Source of the DNA: Gammaproteobacteria bacterium 50_400_T64
Lineage (GTDB): Bacteria > Pseudomonadota > Gammaproteobacteria > Pseudomonadales > Porticoccaceae
Direction: 5' to 3'
Assembly (NCBI GenBank): GCA_002162755.1
Contig: MAAS01000007.1
Location: 1-64,000, forward strand
DNA length: 64,000 nt
The notes beneath the pieces are model-generated. The model had not been told where the DNA came from, did not search any database, and saw nothing but the letters and a program-made list of their open reading frames with translations. Positions 56,931 through 64,000 of the stretch are shown here, piece by piece. The translations under genes were made by a program, and so were the position numbers. Numbering within the stretch: the stretch's first letter is position 1; each line of letters begins with the position of its first letter.

Positions 56931-58553
56931 TTATTTCAGTACAAAACCGTCGTAGTCTGTTGCTGCAACTTCGTCACATTTGGCCTTGTAGTTTGGCGCA
57001 CCACCGGAATAAAGCATGAACATACGCTTTTTCTCAGGGTTATTAACATTAACGCCCATAAACCAGGAGTCAGCCGTAGGGAACAAGGTCATCTGAGCCA
57101 GCTCGTCGACGTGAACCGTCCAGTCATCTTCGGCTTTTTGGGTCGGCTGAATTTCATTCAGGTTCTTATCGCGCATATAGCCAACCAGGTCACTGACCCA
57201 CTCAACATTCTGCTCGATGCAACGAGGAATATTACAGAAGGTCGCACCGTTATGTGGGCCAACCAAAGTAAACAAGTTGGGGAAGCCCGTGGTTTGCATA
57301 CCGAGGTAAGTACTGGGACCATCGGCCCACTTGTCGGTCATTTTCTCACCGCCGATACCCGCGATATCGATGCGGCGCAGAGCACCCGTTACCGCGTCAA
57401 AACCTGTTGCATAAATCAGCACGTCAACGTCGTATTGCTTGTCGCTACACTTCACGCCAGCGGGAACGATTTCTTCAATCGGCGTCTTGTTGAGGTCAAT
57501 CAGGTGTACATTGTCCTGGTTGTAGCACTCAAAATACTTGGTTTCCATGGGTACACGGCGAGTACCAAAGCCGTGGTCTTTCGGCACCAATAATTCAGCA
57601 ACTTCGGGGCTATCGACACGTTGGCGGATCTTCTTGGCAATGAAATCAGTAATCAGCTTATTCGCTTCCGGGCTGGTCATGATATCGGAGAAGTTACCCA
57701 ACCAAATACCGAAGCCAGGCTCTGCATAGAGCTTTTCAAAAAAGGCTTCACGTTCTTCGTCAGAAACATCCATTGCTGAACGCTCGTCAAAGGCATGCAA
57801 GAAGGCGCCAAAGGTCGCATTACACTGGTCAAAGATTTCCTGTGCATGTTCTTTGTTGTAGGCTGTTTCTTCCGCATCAATTGGGCCATTGTTCAATGGC
57901 GCACACCAGTTGGGTGCCAATTGGAAAACCGTCAGCTCTTTAGCTGTTTTGGCGATTTCCTGAATTACCTGTACACCGGTTGCACCAGTGCCGATAACAC
58001 CAACGCGCAAACCACTAAAGTCGTTCGCTTTCCAGCCCGTATCGCCCTGTGGCCAACGCGCTGTGTGGCAAGAATCGCCGGCAAAGGTATCTCGACCAGG
58101 AATACCTGGCAGTGTAAATGCAGACAGCGGGCCCGTGGCAGAAACCAGGAATTTGGCGCGGGCAGTGCTGCCGTCGTCCAATTCAACTTCCCACTCAGTA
58201 TTGGCTTCGTCGTAGGTGGCTTTAGCAACACGGCTGTTGAACTGAATATCTTTGCGTAGCTCAAACTTGTCGGCGACGAAGTTAAGGTAGCGTTTGGTTT
58301 CAGGCTGGGGAGCAAAACGCTCGGTCCAGGTCCACTCGTCGATAATGTCTTTAGACCAGGAGTAGGCGTAGGTGTAACTCTCCGAATCAAAACGGCAACC
58401 GGGGTAGTTGTTCCAGTGCCAGGTACCACCAACGCCGTCGCCGGTTTCAAAAACCTTAACCTTAAAACCCTGCTCACGCAGTGTGTACAGCTGGTACATA
58501 CCAGCAATGCCGGCGCCCATTACAATGGCGTCATACGTATTTGTTGATGTCAT
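56931..58553 (-). CDS. Baeyer-Villiger monooxygenase
   Basis: A 540-residue flavoprotein of the cyclohexanone monooxygenase type. The N-terminal FAD-binding motif VMGAGIAGMYQLYTL and GTWHWNNYPGCRFDSESYTY are followed by the BVMO fingerprint FAGDSCHTARWP, matching FxGxxxHTxxWP exactly, and the NADPH-binding Rossmann VGVIGTGATGVQVIQEI. It inserts one oxygen next to a carbonyl, turning ketones into esters or lactones, probably in terpenoid, steroid or cyclic-ketone catabolism. GAGG six bases before the ATG is a good ribosome binding site. It is complete and is divergent from the RND operon. Confidence 0.93.
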   Translation of the reverse strand: MTSTNTYDAIVMGAGIAGMYQLYTLREQGFKVKVFETGDGVGGTWHWNNYPGCRFDSESYTYAYSWSKDIIDEWTWTERFAPQPETKRYLNFVADKFELRKDIQFNSRVAKATYDEANTEWEVELDDGSTARAKFLVSATGPLSAFTLPGIPGRDTFAGDSCHTARWPQGDTGWKANDFSGLRVGVIGTGATGVQVIQEIAKTAKELTVFQLAPNWCAPLNNGPIDAEETAYNKEHAQEIFDQCNATFGAFLHAFDERSAMDVSDEEREAFFEKLYAEPGFGIWLGNFSDIMTSPEANKLITDFIAKKIRQRVDSPEVAELLVPKDHGFGTRRVPMETKYFECYNQDNVHLIDLNKTPIEEIVPAGVKCSDKQYDVDVLIYATGFDAVTGALRRIDIAGIGGEKMTDKWADGPSTYLGMQTTGFPNLFTLVGPHNGATFCNIPRCIEQNVEWVSDLVGYMRDKNLNEIQPTQKAEDDWTVHVDELAQMTLFPTADSWFMGVNVNNPEKKRMFMLYSGGAPNYKAKCDEVAATDYDGFVLK

Positions 58554-58899
58554 GTTTTACCTCATTAAAAATCACTGAACAAAATATCGTTATTAAGTCA
58601 CTCTAGCCTTGTGTTTGATCTTCTGACAACACGTACCAGAACATCCCCAAGCTTTATAAGGGCTTCTTTTACAACAAGTTACAATCAAAATGAAAGCTTG
58701 TCGCAATAAAACAGCGATGCATAATAGCACCTACACCTAATAAGCCAACCCTAAGCAGTGACTACCGAGTCAAAGGAAATAATATTCTGCAAAGGTGACT
58801 CGCCCCTTATATAAAGCACTGCGTAAATTAGCACTTGAGCTAGTTCTGACTTCAGGGCTTAATGGCAAAAAATAACCACAAAATCTGGTACTACTTCGA
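58554..58899. other. divergent intergenic region, 346 bases
   Basis: Upstream of both the monooxygenase and RND genes. ACAAG (near 58672) and CTTGT (near 58698) form a short imperfect inverted repeat around an AT-rich centre that could be a regulator site. No clear -10/-35 pair was found, and no coding frame is convincing. Confidence 0.35.
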
Positions 58900-61320
58900 T
58901 TGAAGGATCGCCCCCTCACCTTGAACACCTCTGATAACAAGCACTCGCGTGCCTGGCGGTTTTTCTGGGCCTGCACGGCTTACCCTCGACTTGTCCTTTG
59001 CCTGAGCATTTGCCTGATCATCCTTTTTGCCAGCTTTCTTCCCACACTGGAAAAAGATACCCGCAGTGATGCCTTTATGCCAAAGGATCACCCCGCTTTA
59101 TTACTCAGTAAAAAGGCCCGTGAAACCTTTGGTCTTGGCGATCCGATGATCATCGCGATTATCAATAATGGCCCCGAGGGCGTGTTTAATCCTCACACCT
59201 TACAACTCGTCGACTGGCTAACGAGTCAACTGGAGAACATTGACAATCTCGATGCTGAAGGCATTACCAGTCTGGCCACCGAAAACAATATTATTGGCTC
59301 TGAGGAAGGTATGGCGGTTGAGCCTTTCTTCGATCCCTTGCCGGCGACACTCAACGAGGCGCGCTCATTAAAAACAGCCGTCATGAACTTCCCCCTGTAC
59401 GTCGGCACACTGGTCGCAGAAGACGGCTCGGGCACATTGATTATTGCCGAGCAACTCGATGCGAATAAAGCACAAGCCACCTATCAGGCACTAATGGCAC
59501 TCACCAACACTGCCGACTTAAATGCCGACGAGAGTATTCACATTGCTGGTGAAGGCGCATTGACGGGGTATTTTGGTAGCTATATCGATGCTGACGCCTC
59601 GCGTATTGTGCCCCTGTCGGCACTGTTGATTATCGCGTTGTGCTTTGTGGCTTTTGGCACTTTGCGCGGTACGTTAATACCCGCCTTTCTCATACTCGCC
59701 ACGGTCGCATCAGCCATTGGCTTAATGTCTGCTCTGGGCGTCAGCTTCTTTATTATTACCAATGCACTACCAGTGGTATTAATTGGCATTGCAGTTGCCG
59801 ACTCAATTCACACCCTCACAGAATATTATGAAGCGCTCGAAAGCCACCCGGACTTCAGCTCGCGGGAACTGTGCGCAACGACAATGAGCCACATCTGGCG
59901 ACCCATCACCTTGACCTCGCTAACCACCATTGCCGGTTTCTTTGGTCTCAGTATCGCCTCAATGATGCCGCCGATGAAATACTTCGGCCTCTTCGCCCTG
60001 TTTGGCGTCAGTATCGCCTGGCTATATTCGATGTTTATTATCCCCGCGATTTTAAGCCTCCTAAAACCCCGGCCTAGCCGAACTTATAGAAAAAGCCTTG
60101 CTAGCAATGACGCCAGCACTACAAACCCCGCGAGCCAGACCAGGTCGAGCCAGCCCGATATTTTTTCAAAAGCGGTTAGCCTGCTTGGGGCGCTAACACT
60201 CCGCTTTCCTAAAAGTCTGTTACTGATTGGCATTTTCACCATCATTGCCGGCATTCATGCGGGCCAAAAAATTGAAATGGATGAATCTTTGATACAGGCC
60301 TTTCAACAGGACGAGCCCATTATTATCGCCAACAACGCGATTAATAAGGCCTTTGACGGCACCTACTTTCTCGATGTCATGATCGAGACAAAGAACACTG
60401 AAGACCTGTTTAGGCCTGAAAACTTACACAAAATTGATGCTCTGCAAGCCCATATGGCGCAGCACCCCTTTGTTAAAGGCAGCACGTCTGTTGTCGATTA
60501 TTTAAAACAAATGAATCGTGCCATGCACGCCGACGCCCCAGAAGCCTATCGTCTGCCAGACAGTGTTGAACTCAGCGCCCAGTATTTTCTGCTTTATTCC
60601 GTCACCGCTGACCCGACCGATTTTCACGATATTATTGATTACGATTACCGTGTCGCGAATATTCGTATCAGCCTCGAAAAAGAAAACTACAAAACCATTG
60701 CCGCTGTCATCGAATATCTCGATGACTATCTACAAGGCACTTTCAATAGTGCCCATATCAGCGCACAACTGACCGGGCGGGCCGCAATTAATTACGAGTG
60801 GATGCAACGCCTTGGCAAGGGCCACGTTGTCGGTTTAGTGGTCACCCTAGCCTTAGTGTTTTTAATGGCCGCACTCAGCTTTCGCTCCATCAGCGCCGGA
60901 CTCTTTTGTCTGGTTCCCATCGTCACCACGATTTTTGGTGTCTATGCCTATATGGGTTATACGGGGGTTCCGCTATCGGTAAGCTCTTCGATGTTTGGTG
61001 CCATCGCGATTGGTCTTGGTATCGACTTTTCCATCCATACCGTAGAACGTTTACAGGTACTGATAAGCCGCAGTGATAACGTCACGGACCAAACACTGAT
61101 GGCCCTGTTCCCCACCACCGGGCGCGCTCTGTTGTTTAATTTTCTGACCATTGCCTCGGGCTTTGGCATTCTCATTTTTAGTAAAGTCGTTATCCTTCAG
61201 GAATTCGGCACCTGTGTCGCCTTGTCTATTTCGATTAGCTTCCTGGCCAGCATGATTTTATTACCCGCCATGGCTAAAGTATTTAGACCACAGTTTTTAG
61301 GCTACTCAACTCGCGCATAA
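58900..61320 (+). CDS. RND-superfamily (MMPL-type) transporter
   Basis: An 806-residue polytopic transporter with the duplicated RND layout: TM1 (LVLCLSICLIILFASFLPTL), a large periplasmic loop, a five-helix cluster (IVPLSALLIIALCFVAFGTL through FGLFALFGVSIAW), then the same arrangement in the second half (ending ISFLASMILLPAMAKVF). Such MMPL/HpnN-type exporters move lipids or hydrophobic compounds to the outer membrane. The start codon is TTG at 58900, with a second TTG at 58921; no ATG fits before TM1. The next two genes encode a LolA-like protein and an outer-membrane barrel, making an export module. Confidence 0.9.
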   Translation: MKDRPLTLNTSDNKHSRAWRFFWACTAYPRLVLCLSICLIILFASFLPTLEKDTRSDAFMPKDHPALLLSKKARETFGLGDPMIIAIINNGPEGVFNPHTLQLVDWLTSQLENIDNLDAEGITSLATENNIIGSEEGMAVEPFFDPLPATLNEARSLKTAVMNFPLYVGTLVAEDGSGTLIIAEQLDANKAQATYQALMALTNTADLNADESIHIAGEGALTGYFGSYIDADASRIVPLSALLIIALCFVAFGTLRGTLIPAFLILATVASAIGLMSALGVSFFIITNALPVVLIGIAVADSIHTLTEYYEALESHPDFSSRELCATTMSHIWRPITLTSLTTIAGFFGLSIASMMPPMKYFGLFALFGVSIAWLYSMFIIPAILSLLKPRPSRTYRKSLASNDASTTNPASQTRSSQPDIFSKAVSLLGALTLRFPKSLLLIGIFTIIAGIHAGQKIEMDESLIQAFQQDEPIIIANNAINKAFDGTYFLDVMIETKNTEDLFRPENLHKIDALQAHMAQHPFVKGSTSVVDYLKQMNRAMHADAPEAYRLPDSVELSAQYFLLYSVTADPTDFHDIIDYDYRVANIRISLEKENYKTIAAVIEYLDDYLQGTFNSAHISAQLTGRAAINYEWMQRLGKGHVVGLVVTLALVFLMAALSFRSISAGLFCLVPIVTTIFGVYAYMGYTGVPLSVSSSMFGAIAIGLGIDFSIHTVERLQVLISRSDNVTDQTLMALFPTTGRALLFNFLTIASGFGILIFSKVVILQEFGTCVALSISISFLASMILLPAMAKVFRPQFLGYSTRA

Positions 61321-61354
61321 AATTGCGTTATATTTCAGAACAAAAGGAATAATA

Positions 61355-62179
61355 GTGTTGAAAACACCCCTGCTACTTCTTAGCTTATTAAGTATCTGCT
61401 CTGCCAATAGCGTGGCTCAAAACCCCGTAAGGAATTCCGAAAGCGTACTGCCGACAGGCGAGCAAGTTGCCGCTCATATTAATAGCCGGGATGAAGGTGA
61501 GGCCGTTAGTCGCAAACTCAGCATTGTGATGCGTGACAAGCGCGGTAAAACACGCCACCGCGAAACGATGAGTTATCGTCAATATTACGCCAATGAAAAA
61601 CGCACGGTTATTTTTTACCTTTCCCCAAAAAACATTAAAGATACCGCCTTTTTAACCTACGACTATAACGACCCCCAACTCGAAGATAATCAATGGCTCT
61701 ACCTGCCCGCCCTGCGCAAGGTCAGGCGTATATCCGCATCAGACCGGGGGGATTACTTCCTTGGCACGGATATGACCTACGAAGATATTAAGCTGGAAAC
61801 GAGAGTCTCAACAGCTGACTTCAACTTTCAAACCATCGACACCTGTGAGGTTGACGGTTACCCCGGCCTGCAAATTGAAGGCACACCGAAAAGCCAGACC
61901 ATAGCGAAAGAGCTCGGCTACAGTAAAACCCTCTCCTGCGTCGACAAAGCCGTATGGATGGTTCGCCAAAGCCAGTTTTGGGATATAAAAGGCAATCTAT
62001 TAAAAACGGTCATTGTCAGTAATATTGAACAGATTCAGGGTATTTGGAGCCAGCAAAATATCGATGTTGAAAATCATAAAACGGGGCACAGCACCCGCCT
62101 GATTTTCAGCGATATTGATTACCAACGTCCCGTACCCGATGATATTTTTACTACCAACGCCATCAAACGCGGACTTTAA
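61355..62179 (+). CDS. outer-membrane lipoprotein-sorting (LolA-like) protein
   Basis: A 274-residue exported protein starting at GTG, with AAAGGAA seven bases upstream. The signal peptide (LLLLSLLSICSANSVAQ) precedes a LolA/LppX-like barrel domain: KLSIVMRDKRGKTRHRETM, RTVIFYLSPKNIKDTAFLTY, LEDNQWLYLPALRKVRRIS, and YFLGTDMTYEDIKLETRV. It lies 35 bases downstream of the RND gene. In other bacteria this family accompanies MMPL-type transporters and may carry hydrophobic cargo across the periplasm. Confidence 0.88.
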   Translation: MLKTPLLLLSLLSICSANSVAQNPVRNSESVLPTGEQVAAHINSRDEGEAVSRKLSIVMRDKRGKTRHRETMSYRQYYANEKRTVIFYLSPKNIKDTAFLTYDYNDPQLEDNQWLYLPALRKVRRISASDRGDYFLGTDMTYEDIKLETRVSTADFNFQTIDTCEVDGYPGLQIEGTPKSQTIAKELGYSKTLSCVDKAVWMVRQSQFWDIKGNLLKTVIVSNIEQIQGIWSQQNIDVENHKTGHSTRLIFSDIDYQRPVPDDIFTTNAIKRGL

Positions 62180-62218
62180 GCGAAGTTCGTGCTGCCATTC
62201 CTGATCCCCAAAGTATTA

Positions 62219-63586
62219 ATGTCTAAACAACGAGTGCTGAAACCTAAGTCTTTTCATTGTCTAAACATTATCGCAACAACTGCTTTAAGTTGTTTATGTG
62301 GCCTTTTTACCCCGCCATTATCCGCGGCTGAATTGCAAAGCTCCCTTATTAGCAGTGCAATGTGGAGTGCCAACAGCAAAAATATCAAACGGCAAAATTA
62401 TCAGCTCACGCTCGAACCTGAGTTTATTTTACGTTTTGATAACAAAATAAAGCTCACGACCCTGGGGCGCTTCCGCAGTATTAGCCTTGATGCATTATCA
62501 CCGGAGAATGTCACCGATAATGCCTACAGTCCCTACAGCAAGCCCCTTTTTATCGGTAACAGTAGCGAGCTTGAGCTACGTGAATTCTATGTTGAAATAC
62601 CCAGCGACAACTATTATTTCACCCTCGGCAAACAACAAGTGGTGTGGGGTAAGGCCGACGGCTTGAAAGTGCTCGACATCGTCAACCCCCAGTCCTATCG
62701 CGAATTTATTCTCGAGGATTTTGACGACTCACGTATTCCCCAATGGATGGCAAACATAGAAACCCGACTCGGTGAATGGGATGCACAGTTATTGTGGATA
62801 CCCGAACAAAGTTATCACGTACTGCCCGGCAACGATGCACTGTACACACCGACATCGCCCCTGCTAGCGCCGAAGCCCCCACCCGGTGTTAGCGTCGACG
62901 TTCAGCCCATTGATCGCCCCGGGCGAACACTGACGGACTCTGATATCGGGTTACGCTTGTCGCGATTTTGGCAGGACTGGGATCTCAGCCTCAACTATCT
63001 TTATCAGTACGACAACTTTGTCCTGCCCTACCAGCGCAGATCATTGACAACCAACGGCCCCCACGTCGACATTGAGCCTCAATACCAACGCACCCACATG
63101 CTGGGTGGCAGCTTTAGCAATGCTTTCGATAGCTGGGTTGTACGTGGTGAACTGGCCTATTTTTCCGACCGTTATTTTCTGGCTAAAGGAACCCGCGACA
63201 GTGATGGCATCACTAAAGGCGAAGAAGCATCCTATGTTATTGGCCTCGACTGGGCCGGGCTGGAAAATACCCTGATCAGCGGCCAGCTGTTTCAAAGTGT
63301 CGTCATTAATCGTCAATCTGCCACCCTGCGTGACAAAACCGACTCCACATTATCCTTGCTAGCGAATCACACGCTATTCAACGAAACCCTTGAGCTGAGA
63401 CTCATCTGGCTCACTAACACCAATATTGGCGATGGCCTGGTGCGTTTACGCGTGACATATGAATGGCGGGACAACCTGAAAACCTGGGTCTCGAGCGATA
63501 CTTTTTACGGCAGCGAAGAAGGACTTTTTGGTCAGTTCGACGCTAACGATCGACTGACCTTTGGAATAGAAATGGGCTTTGAGTAA
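62219..63586 (+). CDS. DUF1302-like outer-membrane beta-barrel protein
   Basis: About 455 residues. A signal peptide (IIATTALSCLCGLFTPPLSA) precedes repeated amphipathic strands, including DNYYFTLGKQQVVWGKADG, SYREFILEDFDDSRIPQWMA and a segment ending WDAQLLWIP, the characteristic DUF1302 pattern. The C-terminal residue is Glu after FGIEMGFE rather than the usual aromatic. It completes an inner-membrane RND, periplasmic LolA-like and outer-membrane barrel series. The ATG at 62219 is preferred over the GTG at 62189, since signal-peptide homology begins there; neither has a strong ribosome binding site. Confidence 0.85.
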   Translation: MSKQRVLKPKSFHCLNIIATTALSCLCGLFTPPLSAAELQSSLISSAMWSANSKNIKRQNYQLTLEPEFILRFDNKIKLTTLGRFRSISLDALSPENVTDNAYSPYSKPLFIGNSSELELREFYVEIPSDNYYFTLGKQQVVWGKADGLKVLDIVNPQSYREFILEDFDDSRIPQWMANIETRLGEWDAQLLWIPEQSYHVLPGNDALYTPTSPLLAPKPPPGVSVDVQPIDRPGRTLTDSDIGLRLSRFWQDWDLSLNYLYQYDNFVLPYQRRSLTTNGPHVDIEPQYQRTHMLGGSFSNAFDSWVVRGELAYFSDRYFLAKGTRDSDGITKGEEASYVIGLDWAGLENTLISGQLFQSVVINRQSATLRDKTDSTLSLLANHTLFNETLELRLIWLTNTNIGDGLVRLRVTYEWRDNLKTWVSSDTFYGSEEGLFGQFDANDRLTFGIEMGFE

Positions 63587-63596
63587 ATAATTGTGT

Positions 63597-63956
63597 TCAA
63601 GGTTTCGAACCAGGTTTACGACTAATCGTTACACCCTGCTGCTCTAACTGACGAACAATTTTAACGGCGTTAACATTGCCATTACTCGCCAACTGCACCG
63701 TGCCTTTTACAATAGAGTCAAACTGGGCACGCATTTTCTGAGACTCTTCAACAGCTAAGTTTTGGTTGTTTTTAACTGCCACAATGCTATCCCTTAGCAT
63801 TAATAACTGTGCAGTTTCAAAACCGGCCATAACAATAAGCGTCATCGCCAGGCCAAGTAAGGGCAGGTAGAAACCGTATTCCACTCTGACTTTACGTGAT
63901 CGAGAGCCAGAAGATTGCCGTCTCCCAGCCTCTGCCCTTGATGAAGGCGCTTCCAT
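63597..63956 (-). CDS. small single-pass membrane protein of unknown function
   Basis: A 119-residue protein: a basic, Ser/Arg-rich N-terminus (~27 residues), one membrane helix (YLPLLGLAMTLIVMAGFETA), then a hydrophilic helical tail. The topology suggests an inner-membrane anchor with a periplasmic or cytoplasmic coiled tail. AAAGGTG before the ATG is a good ribosome binding site, and the start overlaps the preceding gene's stop by one base. Not recognised. Confidence 0.65.
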   Translation of the reverse strand: MEAPSSRAEAGRRQSSGSRSRKVRVEYGFYLPLLGLAMTLIVMAGFETAQLLMLRDSIVAVKNNQNLAVEESQKMRAQFDSIVKGTVQLASNGNVNAVKIVRQLEQQGVTISRKPGSKP

Positions 63957-64000
63957 TACGGGGCACCTTTAACAGCAAAAGGTGGCGATGTTTCGGCGAA
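63956..64000 (-). CDS. possible C-terminal end of an upstream gene, partial
   Basis: Reading the minus strand from 64000 gives the open end FAETSPPFAVKGAP followed by TAA at 63958-63956, overlapping the ATG of the next gene by one base (TAATG). The coupling suggests an upstream co-transcribed gene that continues beyond the window. Confidence 0.35.
   Translation of the reverse strand, partial: FAETSPPFAVKGAP

Noticed and set aside
63600-63625. TTCGAACC-like element suggesting a tRNA T-loop
   Set aside because: No acceptor stem or anticodon arm can be drawn; it lies inside a plausible coding gene.
1-64000. CRISPR arrays, intact transposons or prophage genes
   Set aside because: No regularly spaced repeats, integrase, capsid or terminase genes were seen; only the IS3 remnant was found.

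Overview
The window looks like chromosomal DNA of a marine gammaproteobacterium, probably near the Cellvibrionales/Spongiibacterales. That placement is inferred from gene content; no phylogeny was run. It rests on the gene pairs dnaE-accA and rpmE-priA-SPOR protein, on the dedicated 'class GN' sortase system typical of marine Gammaproteobacteria, and on several acyl-CoA, Baeyer-Villiger and sulfatase genes. No tRNA, CRISPR array or intact insertion sequence was seen.

Layout. 1-92: 3'-truncated SRP RNA gene (minus) with a good sigma70 promoter. 240-4747: accessory, AT-rich stretch with an orphan BrnA-type antitoxin, a dead IS3-family transposase end, and a two-gene operon in which a NACHT NTPase is followed after one base by a RelA/SpoT-fold protein. 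This operon is the best candidate for an undescribed (probably anti-phage) system. 4748-10260: oligopeptide ABC transporter (oppA, oppB, oppC, fused oppDF) plus a coupled small gene. 10282-11046: exonuclease III. 11203-18319: complete Wadjet (JetABCD) plasmid-defence operon. 18613-20150: Nudix hydrolase and RsuA. 20274-25401: octaheme cytochrome with HEAT/TPR repeats, exported HAD phosphatase, and a sulfatase with a damaged N-terminus. About 25430-27212: two decaying acyl-CoA dehydrogenase genes. 27308-38738: FabH-like KAS III, dnaE, accA, nuclease, rpmE, priA, SPOR protein and alr. 38930-43263: glutaryl-CoA dehydrogenase, SCP-x-like thiolase, patatin and a methyltransferase. 43428-49989: complete proteobacterial dedicated sortase system (sortase, VIT/VWA target, OmpA lipoprotein, divergent response regulator and kinase). 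50085-56390: YrbL kinase, diguanylate cyclase, giant hybrid kinase, and a remnant of a solute-binding protein. 56931-63956: Baeyer-Villiger monooxygenase, an RND/MMPL exporter operon with a LolA-like protein and a DUF1302-like barrel, and a small membrane protein.

How it works together. Two defence modules (NACHT-RelA/SpoT and Wadjet) lie within 18 kb, separated by the opp operon and xth, so the left part reads as a small defence island. The right part is mainly envelope biology (sortase system, hybrid kinase, cyclic-di-GMP, RND export) and lipid or cyclic-ketone catabolism. Pseudogenes and gene stubs (IS3 end, acyl-CoA dehydrogenases, solute-binding-protein end, sulfatase N-terminus) mark places where accessory DNA has come and gone.
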